DNA of 64,000 nucleotides from JALZHR01 sp036388475 (GTDB taxonomy: Bacteria; Acidobacteriota; Blastocatellia; Pyrinomonadales; Pyrinomonadaceae), in the NCBI GenBank assembly GCA_036388475.1, contig DASVRT010000095.1:62001-126000 (forward strand), written 5' to 3'. Position numbers and translations under genes: made by a program. Below, piece after piece: positions 34,995-42,482 of the stretch. Positions within the stretch are counted from its first letter, which is position 1. Each line of letters begins with the position of its first letter. Under the pieces are notes generated by a model. The model was not told where the DNA came from. It was given only the letters and a program-made list of their open reading frames with translations, and did not search any database.

Positions 34995-36119
34995 ATGTCA
35001 GCGGTTTTGGAACAAATCAGAAATCTGGAAAATTATCTCGTGATGCCGGACGCAGAAATCGCCGAGCGGATTCAGGCGGCAAAACAGGAGCTTGGCTCGC
35101 GCGTCGTCGTTCTCGGTCATCATTACCAGCGCGACGACGTTATCGCGCACGCCGATTTGCAGGGCGATTCTTATCAGTTGTCGGTGATGGCATCTGAGAC
35201 GGAGGCGGAATATATCGTTTTCTGCGGCGTGCATTTTATGGCGGAATCGGCTGATATTCTCGGCAAGCCCGAGCAGAGAGTGATTTTGCCGGATATGGGC
35301 GCGGGCTGTTCGATGGCTGATATGGCGACGATCGAGCAGGTCGAAGACGCGTGGGAACAGCTTCGGGAAATCGGCGTTTTGAAACAAAAAGTCGCGCCGA
35401 TAACTTATATGAATTCGAGCGCGGCGATAAAAGCCTTCTGCGGGCGCAACGGCGGCGTGGTCTGCACTTCGTCAAACGCCGTGCCGCTTTTCGACGTTTA
35501 TCTGAAAGAATACGACAAGATGTTTTTCTTTCCCGACCAGCATCTCGGACGAAATACCGGCGCGAAGTTCGGCATTCCGCTCGAAAAAATGGTTTTGTGG
35601 AATCCGCACGAAGAATTAGGCGGCAACACGGAAGAAGAACTGCTCGAAGCGAAAGTGATTTTGTGGCGCGGTCATTGCTCGGTTCACGGTCGCTTTAAAC
35701 CCTGGCACGTCGAGCAAATCCGCAAGCAAGTGCCGGACGTAAAAGTCCTCGTGCATCCCGAATGTATGCGCGAAGTCGTGGAAATTTCGGATTTAAACGG
35801 CTCGACTTCGTTTATCATCAACACGGTCGAAAAAGCCGAAAGCGGCACGAAATGGGCAATCGGCACGGAAGTAAATCTCGTCAACCGCTTGCAGCAGCGC
35901 TTTCCCGACAAAGACATTCGCCTGCTCGCGCCGGATTTGTGTATGTGCGCGACGATGTATCGTATCGCGCCGCAAAATCTCGCGTGGGCTTTGGAAAATC
36001 TCGTTGACGGAAATGTGGTAAATGAAATCATCGTCGAGGACGAAACAAAGCATTACGCGCTCATCGCGCTGGAACGAATGATTAATTTGACCGAGCAAAA
36101 CGCGGTGAAAAAGAATTAG
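34995..36119 (+). CDS. nadA: Quinolinate synthase NadA
   Basis: A 4Fe-4S enzyme that condenses iminoaspartate with dihydroxyacetone phosphate to quinolinate in NAD synthesis. The 374-residue protein has VVVLGHHYQRDDVI, FCGVHFMAESADIL and the three cluster cysteines in KAFCGRNGGVVCTSSNA, LVHPECMREV and APDLCMCATMYRIAP. Cytoplasmic. nadB and nadC are not adjacent. A purine-rich AGAGG lies before the ATG. The 7-bp repeat hairpin after its stop separates it from RNase Z. Confidence 0.94.
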   Translation: MSAVLEQIRNLENYLVMPDAEIAERIQAAKQELGSRVVVLGHHYQRDDVIAHADLQGDSYQLSVMASETEAEYIVFCGVHFMAESADILGKPEQRVILPDMGAGCSMADMATIEQVEDAWEQLREIGVLKQKVAPITYMNSSAAIKAFCGRNGGVVCTSSNAVPLFDVYLKEYDKMFFFPDQHLGRNTGAKFGIPLEKMVLWNPHEELGGNTEEELLEAKVILWRGHCSVHGRFKPWHVEQIRKQVPDVKVLVHPECMREVVEISDLNGSTSFIINTVEKAESGTKWAIGTEVNLVNRLQQRFPDKDIRLLAPDLCMCATMYRIAPQNLAWALENLVDGNVVNEIIVEDETKHYALIALERMINLTEQNAVKKN

Positions 36120-36120
36120 A

Positions 36121-36197
36121 AAATCGTAAATCGTTAATGGAATTCGTTAGAAAGCGTCAGCCGCCGGCAATTAACGATTTACGATTCACGATTTCAA
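36121..36197. repeat. Heptad-period repeat array, inverted arms
   Basis: Eleven 7-mers in register from the nadA stop to the ATG at 36198: AAATCGT, AAATCGT, TAATGGA on the left; ATTAACG, ATTTACG, ATTCACG, ATTTCAA on the right. Confidence 0.85.
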
Positions 36198-37124
36198 ATG
36201 TCTGCAAGATTATTCATCGCTTTGGGAACGGCGAGCCAGGTTCCGACGCGCGAGCGCAATCACAACGGTTATTTTATTCGTTGGGATGACGAAGGCTTTC
36301 TGCTCGACCCGGGCGAAGGCACGCAGCGACAGATGATTTTCGCCGGAGTTTCGGCTTCGCAGATTACAAAAATTTTTATCACGCATTTTCACGGCGACCA
36401 TTGTCTGGGTTTAGCCGGCGTTTTGCAGCGGCTTTCGCTCGATAGAATTTCGCACGAAGTTGAGATTTATTATCCGGCATACGGTCGAAAATTCGTCGAA
36501 AATCTGCGTAATTCTTCGGTTTATTACAACGTTGCAAACATAACGGAAAAGCCTTTTTCCGGCGCAGGCGTGATTTTTGAGAATAAAAATCTGACTGTCG
36601 AAACGCGTCGGCTCGACCACTCGGTCGAATCGTGGGGTTATCGTTTTCAGGAAAAAGACGATGTGACGATGCTGCCGGAAAAATTAGAAGCGTTCGGCGT
36701 TTTCGGCAGAGACGTCAGCAGATTGAAAGCCGCCGGAAAACTCGAAATCAAGGGGAAAATCATTTTGCTCGAAGAAGTCAGCGTCTTTAAAAAAGGTTTG
36801 AGCGCCGCTTTTATAATGGACACGCGCGTTTGCCCGGCGGCGCGCGAACTGGCGAAAGACGTCGATTTTCTCATTTGCGAATCGACTTATCTGGCGAGCG
36901 AAATCGCCGATGCCGTCAAAAACGGTCATTTAACGGCGACGCAAGCCGCCGAAATCGCGCAAAAGTCGAACGCCGCGAAATTGGTTTTGACGCATTTTTC
37001 GCAACGCTATAATTCGATTGAAGATTTTGTTCGTGAAGCCCAAACGATTCACCGAAACACGATTGCCGTCAGCGACGGCGAACAGGTCGAGATTTTAAGA
37101 AGAGAAAAGGCGAAATCAACGTAA
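36198..37124 (+). CDS. rnz: Ribonuclease Z-type metallo-beta-lactamase nuclease
   Basis: A 308-residue MBL-fold protein. FITHFHGDHCLGLAGVLQRL is the HxHxDH zinc motif, IMDTRVCPAARELAKDVDFL holds the bridging Asp region, and LVLTHFSQRY the last His. LLDPGEGTQRQM near residue 35 is the RNase Z hallmark. The family cleaves 3' trailers from tRNA precursors lacking CCA; the tRNA-Ser seen here has encoded CCA. It starts directly after the 7-bp repeat array, without a clear Shine-Dalgarno site. Confidence 0.9.
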   Translation: MSARLFIALGTASQVPTRERNHNGYFIRWDDEGFLLDPGEGTQRQMIFAGVSASQITKIFITHFHGDHCLGLAGVLQRLSLDRISHEVEIYYPAYGRKFVENLRNSSVYYNVANITEKPFSGAGVIFENKNLTVETRRLDHSVESWGYRFQEKDDVTMLPEKLEAFGVFGRDVSRLKAAGKLEIKGKIILLEEVSVFKKGLSAAFIMDTRVCPAARELAKDVDFLICESTYLASEIADAVKNGHLTATQAAEIAQKSNAAKLVLTHFSQRYNSIEDFVREAQTIHRNTIAVSDGEQVEILRREKAKST

Positions 37125-37192
37125 AATGCAAAGTGCCAAATGCAAAATGAAGAAATAATCTGATTTTGCGTTCTGCACTGATTTCGCTCATT
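37123..37192. repeat. Heptad-period repeat array, inverted arms
   Basis: Ten 7-mers: AAAATGC, AAAGTGC, CAAATGC, AAAATGA on the left; TTTGCGT, TCTGCAC, TGATTTC, GCTCATT on the right. It lies between RNase Z and the ferredoxin gene. Confidence 0.8.
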
Positions 37193-37197
37193 TTTTA

Positions 37198-37428
37198 ATG
37201 GCAGAAATAGAAGACAAATTACGGGAAAACGTGCGCGGAAAATTTTACGTTGACTGTCAATGTATCGACTGCGACGTCTGCCGCGACACTTCGCCGAAAA
37301 ACTTCACGCGCAACGACGAAAACGGTTATTCGTTTGTTTACAAACAACCGCAAACGCCGGAAGAACTGGCGCTTTGCGAAGAAGCCCGCGATGCCTGCCC
37401 GGTCGAAGCGATCGGCGACGACGGGTAA
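37198..37428 (+). CDS. Ferredoxin, single Fe-S cluster type
   Basis: A 76-residue protein with cysteines in FYVDCQCIDCDVCRDTSP and a final EARDACPVEAIGDDG. The CxxCxxC plus distant C-P pattern fits a small 3Fe-4S or 4Fe-4S ferredoxin. The first CQC group adds a spare cysteine. A cytoplasmic electron carrier for an unknown partner. It ends 5 bp from the opposing membrane-protein gene, so the pair is convergent. Confidence 0.88.
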   Translation: MAEIEDKLRENVRGKFYVDCQCIDCDVCRDTSPKNFTRNDENGYSFVYKQPQTPEELALCEEARDACPVEAIGDDG

Positions 37429-37433
37429 ATAAA

Positions 37434-37745
37434 TTATTTTGAAGATTGCGAGAGCAAGGCGGCGATTGACAAAGCAAAAACCCCGCGTAAAAACACCATC
37501 CGGCTTAAAAGTAAAAATACACCGCTCAAAACATTTTTAATAATGTCAAAATAAGAAAACTTCAGCCAATTTTCAGAAGTTTCAGCCGTGAGTAGTTTTT
37601 GACCGCAAAAAGCAAAAATCAGCGAAAACAGAAAAGTAAAAAGTGCTTGCAATCCGCGAAAATCAAAGATAAATCTTCCCGGCAGGCAAGCAAATCCGAG
37701 AACAAACATTATTTTTAACTGCCAATTCAAAAATAAATCGGTCAT
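37434..37745 (-). CDS. Small membrane protein, coupled to the Rieske gene
   Basis: A 103-residue protein with three hydrophobic stretches (LKIMFVLGFACLPGRFIF, LFTFLFSLIFAFCG, VLSGVFLLLSRMVFLRGVF). Its ATG overlaps the stop of the Rieske gene by four bases (ATGA), so it is translated with it. The base composition is more AT-rich than its neighbours. No known family was recognised. It may anchor or receive electrons from the Rieske protein; that is inferred from coupling only. Confidence 0.68.
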   Translation of the reverse strand: MTDLFLNWQLKIMFVLGFACLPGRFIFDFRGLQALFTFLFSLIFAFCGQKLLTAETSENWLKFSYFDIIKNVLSGVFLLLSRMVFLRGVFALSIAALLSQSSK

Positions 37746-38089
37746 ACCAGAATCTTAATCCAGCCGTCCTCAATCACGACTTCATAAGATTCAATCGAAC
37801 AGCTTTTCTTTGTAAAACATTCGCCCGAAGTCACGTCGAAGCGCCAGCCGTGAAGGTCGCATTCGACAACGCTGCCGTAAAGACGCGAATCGGCGAGCGG
37901 CGCGCCTTTGTGCGGGCAGAAATTTTCCGTCGCGTAAAATTTTCCGGCGACGTTGAACAAAGCCAGCTCGCCGCCGCCTTTGAGCTGCACAGTTGCGGCG
38001 CGCCCGGCAGGAACGGCTTCGGCTTTTCCGACCGTAATTTTTTTTCCTTCGCGGCGCGGTTTGCGCCGGTTGTCGTGAACTTTTCCCAT
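37742..38089 (-). CDS. Rieske-type 2Fe-2S protein
   Basis: A 115-residue protein with the Rieske motifs TENFCPHKGAPLADSRL and VVECDLHGWRFDVTSGEC: two Cys and two His bind the cluster. The CPHKGAPL form resembles NirD and small dioxygenase ferredoxins rather than cytochrome bc1. The N-terminus is basic (GKVHDNRRKPRREGKKIT), without a signal peptide. It is transcribed with the following small membrane protein. Likely an electron carrier for an oxygenase or reductase not in the window. Confidence 0.9.
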   Translation of the reverse strand: MGKVHDNRRKPRREGKKITVGKAEAVPAGRAATVQLKGGGELALFNVAGKFYATENFCPHKGAPLADSRLYGSVVECDLHGWRFDVTSGECFTKKSCSIESYEVVIEDGWIKILV

Positions 38090-38104
38090 ACGAGATTTTA
38101 ATTT

Positions 38105-38278
38105 CAGATTGCAAATTACAAATTAGTGTTGCTTGAAACGTTTGTAAAGGCGAAAAGGCAAAATTCAAAAGGCAAAGGGCAAAATATTAGGATTCAGGTT
38201 TCAGGTTTTAGAATTAAATCCGTTCTTCCATTTTACAATTTGCATTTTGCACTTTGCGTTTTCGACCTTGCTTTCTCG
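38105..38278. repeat. Long heptad-period repeat region
   Basis: The longest array here. A short run (38105-38132) has CAGATTG, CAAATTA, CAAATTA, GTGTTGC. Then 19 consecutive 7-mers (38146-38278) pass from AAAGGCG, AAAAGGC through CAGGTTT, CAGGTTT to ATTTTGC, ACTTTGC, the complement of the start. It fills most of the gap between the Rieske and CBS genes and is not coding. Confidence 0.85.
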
Positions 38279-38331
38279 CGCGCGGTAAAACAAAATATCT
38301 GTAAGAGAAAAATTTAGAAGAAGATGGATTT

Positions 38332-38799
38332 ATGGCGGAAAATCAAATTTCGGCAAATGAGCGACGGCGCTGCCGGGAAATTATGACGCGCAACGTCACG
38401 ACGGCGACCCGCGCGATGTCTTTGCAGGCGGTCGCGGCACTGATGCGCGACGGCGATATGGGCTCGCTGCCCATCGTGGAAAACGGAAAGCTCGTCGGCA
38501 TCGTCACCGACCGCGACATCGTTGTGCGCGCCGTCGCCGCAGGACGAGACGCGGCGACGGCAATCGGCGAGGTGATGACGGCGGAAATATTTGCCGTGCG
38601 CGCCGAAGATTTTGTTTTCGAAGCGATTCGTCTGATGGGCGACAGACAGGTCCGGCGCGTCCCGGTTATAAATGAAAACGGCGAGTTAATCGGCATCATT
38701 GCGATGGCGGACGTCGCGCTGGAAACCGAAGACGAGCGCGAGATTGCCGAAACGCTGGAAGAAATTTCCAGCGGCGCCGGATTCTGGAAAAAATCTTAG
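38332..38799 (+). CDS. Tandem CBS-domain protein
   Basis: A 155-residue protein made of two CBS domains: MTRNVTTATRAMSLQAVAAL with GSLPIVENGKLVGIVTDRDI, and MTAEIFAVRAEDFVFEAIRL with RRVPVINENGELIGIIAMAD. CBS pairs bind adenine nucleotides and sense energy or second messengers. No enzyme domain is attached, so it probably regulates a partner protein. The downstream gene begins 13 bp after its stop, and Hsp20 and Lon follow, giving a possible stress-response cluster. Confidence 0.9.
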   Translation: MAENQISANERRRCREIMTRNVTTATRAMSLQAVAALMRDGDMGSLPIVENGKLVGIVTDRDIVVRAVAAGRDAATAIGEVMTAEIFAVRAEDFVFEAIRLMGDRQVRRVPVINENGELIGIIAMADVALETEDEREIAETLEEISSGAGFWKKS

Positions 38800-38811
38800 G
38801 AAAATAAGATT

Positions 38812-39222
38812 ATGAAATTTAAAGCCGAAGCGATTTTATTGTGTTTATTAACGCTTTTTTCTTTTTCCGTCGCCAACGCACAGGAAAAACTCAACGTGCC
38901 GGATTCAACTGAAGAAAATATTCATCATTTCCTTGTGACGATAATCCAATTTAAGTTCTCCGTTCGGAGCAATAAAAAAGGTTATCTCGAAAATTTAACC
39001 GATAAAGATTTTGAAGTTTATGAACGAAAGGAAATTCAGGAAATTGATTTTCTTAGTTTTGACGAATCGAAAAATCAATACATAGTCGCATTCTACGAGA
39101 AAGAACCGCCGGCTGATTCCAAACCGCATAAGTTAAAAAAGTTAAAAGTTAAAGTTAAAATGTCGAAAGAAGGAAGGAAAGATTACGGAAAATTTCCGTC
39201 AGGCTGCAGGAATAGTATTTAA
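38812..39222 (+). CDS. Secreted mini VWFA-related protein lacking the VWA domain
   Basis: A 136-residue protein with a signal peptide (ending NAQ). The middle, KKGYLENLTDKDFEVYERKE and EIDFLSFDESKNQYIVAFYE, resembles both ends of the acidobacterial VWFA-related family: the N-terminal domain ending DFEVYE with a Q-I-x-F strand, and the C-terminal Y-x-x-x-Y-Y strand. The VWA domain of about 180 residues between them is missing. It is either a deletion product or a free-standing mini form. Function unknown. The call rests on motif memory, not on a search. Confidence 0.6.
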   Translation: MKFKAEAILLCLLTLFSFSVANAQEKLNVPDSTEENIHHFLVTIIQFKFSVRSNKKGYLENLTDKDFEVYERKEIQEIDFLSFDESKNQYIVAFYEKEPPADSKPHKLKKLKVKVKMSKEGRKDYGKFPSGCRNSI

Positions 39223-39239
39223 ATCGAGTTTAAAGTTTT

Positions 39240-39638
39240 ATGGCTGAATCAATCGAACGTTATTTTCACTTTCTGGCTGCGCCTAAGGGGTCGCGCCCGT
39301 CGGGCAGGCTCTGGTATCCGGCGGCGGACGTTTACAACACGCCGGACGGCTGGATTGTCAAAATAGAGCTGGCGGGCGTGTCCGCCGACGACCTCGAAAT
39401 CGAAATCGAAGGCAATACGCTCTATATCGCCGGAATCCGGCGCGATAAAACCTGTCGCGCCGACGGCGTTTCCCATCACCAGATGGAAATCACCTACAGC
39501 CGGTTTGAGAAAATTTTGCACTTTCCAGATATGATTGAGGGCGCGAAGCTCGAACACGATTATACGGACGGGCTTTTATTTATTTATTTGAAAAAGGGTG
39601 AGACTGAAGCAGCAGCGGCGGCGACGGATAAACAATAA
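39240..39638 (+). CDS. Small heat-shock protein (Hsp20/alpha-crystallin)
   Basis: A 132-residue chaperone that holds unfolding proteins. The alpha-crystallin domain runs from YPAADVYNTPDGWIVKIELA through LEIEIEGNTLYIAGIRR to DYTDGLLFIYLKKGE. The tail is Ala-rich. It precedes lon by 40 bp in the same direction, a natural pairing of a holding chaperone with a protease that removes damaged proteins. No CIRCE element was seen upstream. Confidence 0.93.
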   Translation: MAESIERYFHFLAAPKGSRPSGRLWYPAADVYNTPDGWIVKIELAGVSADDLEIEIEGNTLYIAGIRRDKTCRADGVSHHQMEITYSRFEKILHFPDMIEGAKLEHDYTDGLLFIYLKKGETEAAAAATDKQ

Positions 39639-39678
39639 TCGTAAAAATTGCATTTATCTTCCGCCGGATTTTATTTTT

Positions 39679-42156
39679 ATGGCTGAAAATACTGAAAACA
39701 CGCAAAATATGAACGCGGGCGAAACGGCTCAGACGCCGGGAAGACGTTTTGAAATTCCGGTTTTGCCCCTCCAGAACACGACGCTTTTTCCCGACACGGT
39801 CGTGCCGCTGAACGTCGGGCGCAAACGCTCGGTGCAGGCGGTCGAAGCGGCGCTGGCAACCGAAGAAAAACTTATCGCCTGCATCAGCGCCAAATCCGAA
39901 GAGGTGACGGGCAACGACGCACGCCCGGTTGATTTATATGAAGTCGGAACGCTGGTCAACATCAAGCGAATGATGCGCGCCGACGAGACGATGCAGCTTA
40001 TCGTGCAGGGCGTCGAGCGCGTGCGCGTCGTTTACTGGGCGCAGGAACAGCCGTATCTCAGGGCGATGGTCGAAGTTCTGCCCGCGCTGACCGTTGAAGA
40101 CACCGCCGCCGTCGAAGCCTTAAAGCGCAATGTGCAGAGCCTGATTCAACAGGCGCTGGCGATGCTTCCGAATATCCCGCCGGAAATTCGTATGGCGGTG
40201 ATGACGGCAAATGAGCCGGTGCAGCTCGCGTATTTTCTCGGCTCGGTGCTGGATTTGGGCGTCGATCAGGAGCAGAAGATGCTCGAAGCGAATACGGCTG
40301 ACGAACTTTTGACGCTGGCGCACGCGGCGCTTTCGCGCGAAGTCGATATTATGCAGATTCGGTCGAAAATTTCCGCCGAAGCGCAGACGGAAATGGACAA
40401 AGCGCAGCGCGATTACATTCTGCGCCAGCAGCTAAAAGCGATTCAGAAAGAACTCGGCGAAGACGAAACGGGCGAAAAAGCCGAAGCCGGACAGCTTCGG
40501 GAAAGACTGGAAACGGCGGATTTGCCGGAAGAAGTGCGCAAGGAAGCCGAGCGCGAATTGCGAAGAATGGAACAGCTTCCGCAAGCTGCGCCCGATTATC
40601 ACGTCATCCGCACCTATCTGGAATACATTCTGGATTTGCCCTGGAAAAAAGCCAGCGCGGAAAAACTGGATTTGAGCGAGGCGCGCAAGATTCTCGACGA
40701 AGACCATTACGGTTTGGAAGACATTAAAGAGAGAATTCTGGAATCGCTCGCGGTCGTCAAACTGCGTCCCGATTCAAAAAGCCCGATTATTCTTTTCGTC
40801 GGACCGCCGGGAGTCGGAAAAACTTCTCTGGGGCGTTCGATTGCCCGCGCTTTGGGTCGCGAATTCGACCGGATTTCTCTCGGCGGCGTCCGCGACGAAG
40901 CCGAACTGCGCGGTCATCGCCGCACTTATGTCGGTGCGATGCCGGGCAGAATTATTCAAACCTTCCGGCGCGTCGGCGTCAATAATCCGGTTTTGATGCT
41001 CGACGAAATCGACAAAATGGGCAGCGATTTTCGCGGCGACCCGGCGTCGGCGATGCTGGAAATTCTCGATCCGGCGCAGAACAATACGTTTCGCGACCAT
41101 TATCTGGATTTACCGTTCGATTTGTCGAAAACTTTCTTTATCGCGACGGCAAATCAGCTCGCGCCGATTCCGATGCCTTTGCGCGACCGGATGGAGATTA
41201 TTCAGCTGGCGGGTTACTCGGACGTCGAAAAACTGAATATCGCCCTGCAATATCTGATTCCGCGGCAGGTTAAGGAAAACGGTTTGTCGCCGGAGCAAAT
41301 CGAAATCACGGACGATGCGGTAAATCTTCTGACGTCGAGATATACGCGCGAAGCCGGAGTTCGCCAACTGGAAAGAACCGTCGGCAATCTGGCGCGAAAA
41401 GTCGCTTTGCGAGTGGCGCAAGGCAACGGCGGCGATAAAGTAACCATCACGGCGCAGGACGTGAAAGGTTATCTCGGCGCGGCGCGATTTTATCCCGAAG
41501 AAGCGCGCAACGAATTGCCCGCCGGCGTCGCTACCGGAATGGCTTGGACGGAAATGGGCGGTGAGGTTTTGTTTATCGAAGCGACCGCACTTCCGGGCGG
41601 TTCGGGCTTGATGCTGACCGGGCAGCTCGGCGACGTAATGAAAGAATCGGCACAGGCAGCGCGTTCATATCTTTGGTCGCACGCTTCCGAACTCGGCATC
41701 GACGCCGAAGCAATCAAACAAAACGGCGTTCACGTCCACGTTCCGGCGGGCGCGATTCCGAAAGACGGTCCGAGCGCGGGCGTGACGATGGCTTCGGCGC
41801 TGGCTTCGCTCTACACGGGACGAAAAGTTCGTTCGGATACGGCGATGACCGGCGAGATTACGCTTTCCGGCTTGGTGTTTCCGGTCGGCGGAATCAAGGA
41901 AAAAGTGCTGGCGGCGCATCGCGCCGGAATCCGGCGCATCGTTCTGCCCGAACGCAACGAAGCCGACGCCGAAGAAATTCCCGAAGACGTGCGCAAAGAG
42001 CTTGAAATTATCCCCGCCAAACGGATTAACGATGTGCTCGAAGCGACGCTGGAAAAGGAATCGTCTTACGACAGCGCGCATATGCCTTTGATAACGTCGC
42101 ATTCTTCCGCCGGAAATACGCACGAAGCGGAACATCTGGCGATGAAAGAAGAATAA
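39679..42156 (+). CDS. lon: ATP-dependent protease Lon
   Basis: An 825-residue AAA+ serine protease. The N-terminal substrate domain starts RRFEIPVLPLQNTTLFPDTV. Walker A is ILFVGPPGVGKTSLGRSIAR and Walker B VLMLDEIDKMG. The catalytic dyad is Ser in IPKDGPSAGVTMASALASL and Lys in FPVGGIKEKVLAAHRAGIRR. It degrades misfolded and regulatory proteins. I start it at the ATG at 39679 (MAENTENTQ); an upstream ORF extension overlaps the Hsp20 gene. A hairpin follows the stop. Confidence 0.95.
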   Translation: MAENTENTQNMNAGETAQTPGRRFEIPVLPLQNTTLFPDTVVPLNVGRKRSVQAVEAALATEEKLIACISAKSEEVTGNDARPVDLYEVGTLVNIKRMMRADETMQLIVQGVERVRVVYWAQEQPYLRAMVEVLPALTVEDTAAVEALKRNVQSLIQQALAMLPNIPPEIRMAVMTANEPVQLAYFLGSVLDLGVDQEQKMLEANTADELLTLAHAALSREVDIMQIRSKISAEAQTEMDKAQRDYILRQQLKAIQKELGEDETGEKAEAGQLRERLETADLPEEVRKEAERELRRMEQLPQAAPDYHVIRTYLEYILDLPWKKASAEKLDLSEARKILDEDHYGLEDIKERILESLAVVKLRPDSKSPIILFVGPPGVGKTSLGRSIARALGREFDRISLGGVRDEAELRGHRRTYVGAMPGRIIQTFRRVGVNNPVLMLDEIDKMGSDFRGDPASAMLEILDPAQNNTFRDHYLDLPFDLSKTFFIATANQLAPIPMPLRDRMEIIQLAGYSDVEKLNIALQYLIPRQVKENGLSPEQIEITDDAVNLLTSRYTREAGVRQLERTVGNLARKVALRVAQGNGGDKVTITAQDVKGYLGAARFYPEEARNELPAGVATGMAWTEMGGEVLFIEATALPGGSGLMLTGQLGDVMKESAQAARSYLWSHASELGIDAEAIKQNGVHVHVPAGAIPKDGPSAGVTMASALASLYTGRKVRSDTAMTGEITLSGLVFPVGGIKEKVLAAHRAGIRRIVLPERNEADAEEIPEDVRKELEIIPAKRINDVLEATLEKESSYDSAHMPLITSHSSAGNTHEAEHLAMKEE

Positions 42157-42177
42157 TTTCAAAAATTGAAAGCAAAC

Positions 42178-42219
42178 GATAAGCGGCGGTTGAAAAGTAA
42201 GAATCGACCGCCGCTTATC
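42178..42219 (+). terminator. Hairpin after lon
   Basis: GATAAGCGGCGGTTGA pairs with TCGACCGCCGCTTATC (one G-T pair). No T tract follows, so it may stabilise the 3' end or act with Rho. Confidence 0.6.
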
Positions 42220-42301
42220 GCTACAAATCCGTTAATTTTCCCGGACATTTTCCCGCAATTCGGCTTTTCAAAAAAAAAATCGCAAAAATTACATTTTTCT
42301 A

Positions 42302-42330
42302 TTAGCAATTCGCCGGAAATTCGGTATATT
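42302..42330 (+). promoter_or_regulatory. Sigma-70-like promoter of the mre operon
   Basis: TTAGCA, a 17-bp spacer and TATATT. Transcription would start near 42338, leaving a leader of about 145 nt before mreB. Confidence 0.55.
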
Positions 42331-42344
42331 CTAAATAGTTTAGT

Positions 42345-42434
42345 GCTGCGTGTTGAGAAGTTGCCTTCCCTGAGCCGAAAACTCAAATTTCCTTGATGAG
42401 CAAACCTTTGGGAGCATTTATCCCAACCCGCCGC
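42345..42434 (+). ncRNA. Structured leader RNA candidate upstream of mreB
   Basis: The leader starts just after the promoter. GCTGCGTGTTGAG (42345-42357) can pair with CCCAACCCGCCGC (42422-42434) at 10 of 13 positions. An alternative hairpin, TTGGGA/TCCCAA around GCATTTA, uses part of the same bases, so two exclusive folds are possible. The segment CCCTGAGCCGA matches a stretch of E. coli 6S RNA, but the element is too short for 6S. A regulatory leader for the mre operon is the better guess. Confidence 0.35.
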
Positions 42435-42482
42435 GTTTTGTAAAAATTTGAATTTAAAACACAAATATTCATTGTAACCGTA

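Noticed and set aside
38126..38317. 63-residue plus-strand ORF (MLLETFVKAKRQ)
   Set aside because: It is read through the 7-bp repeat array and shows no protein-like pattern.
42338..42482. 6S RNA
   Set aside because: One short matching segment only; the element is too short and the large central bubble of 6S is not apparent. Kept only as a leader candidate.
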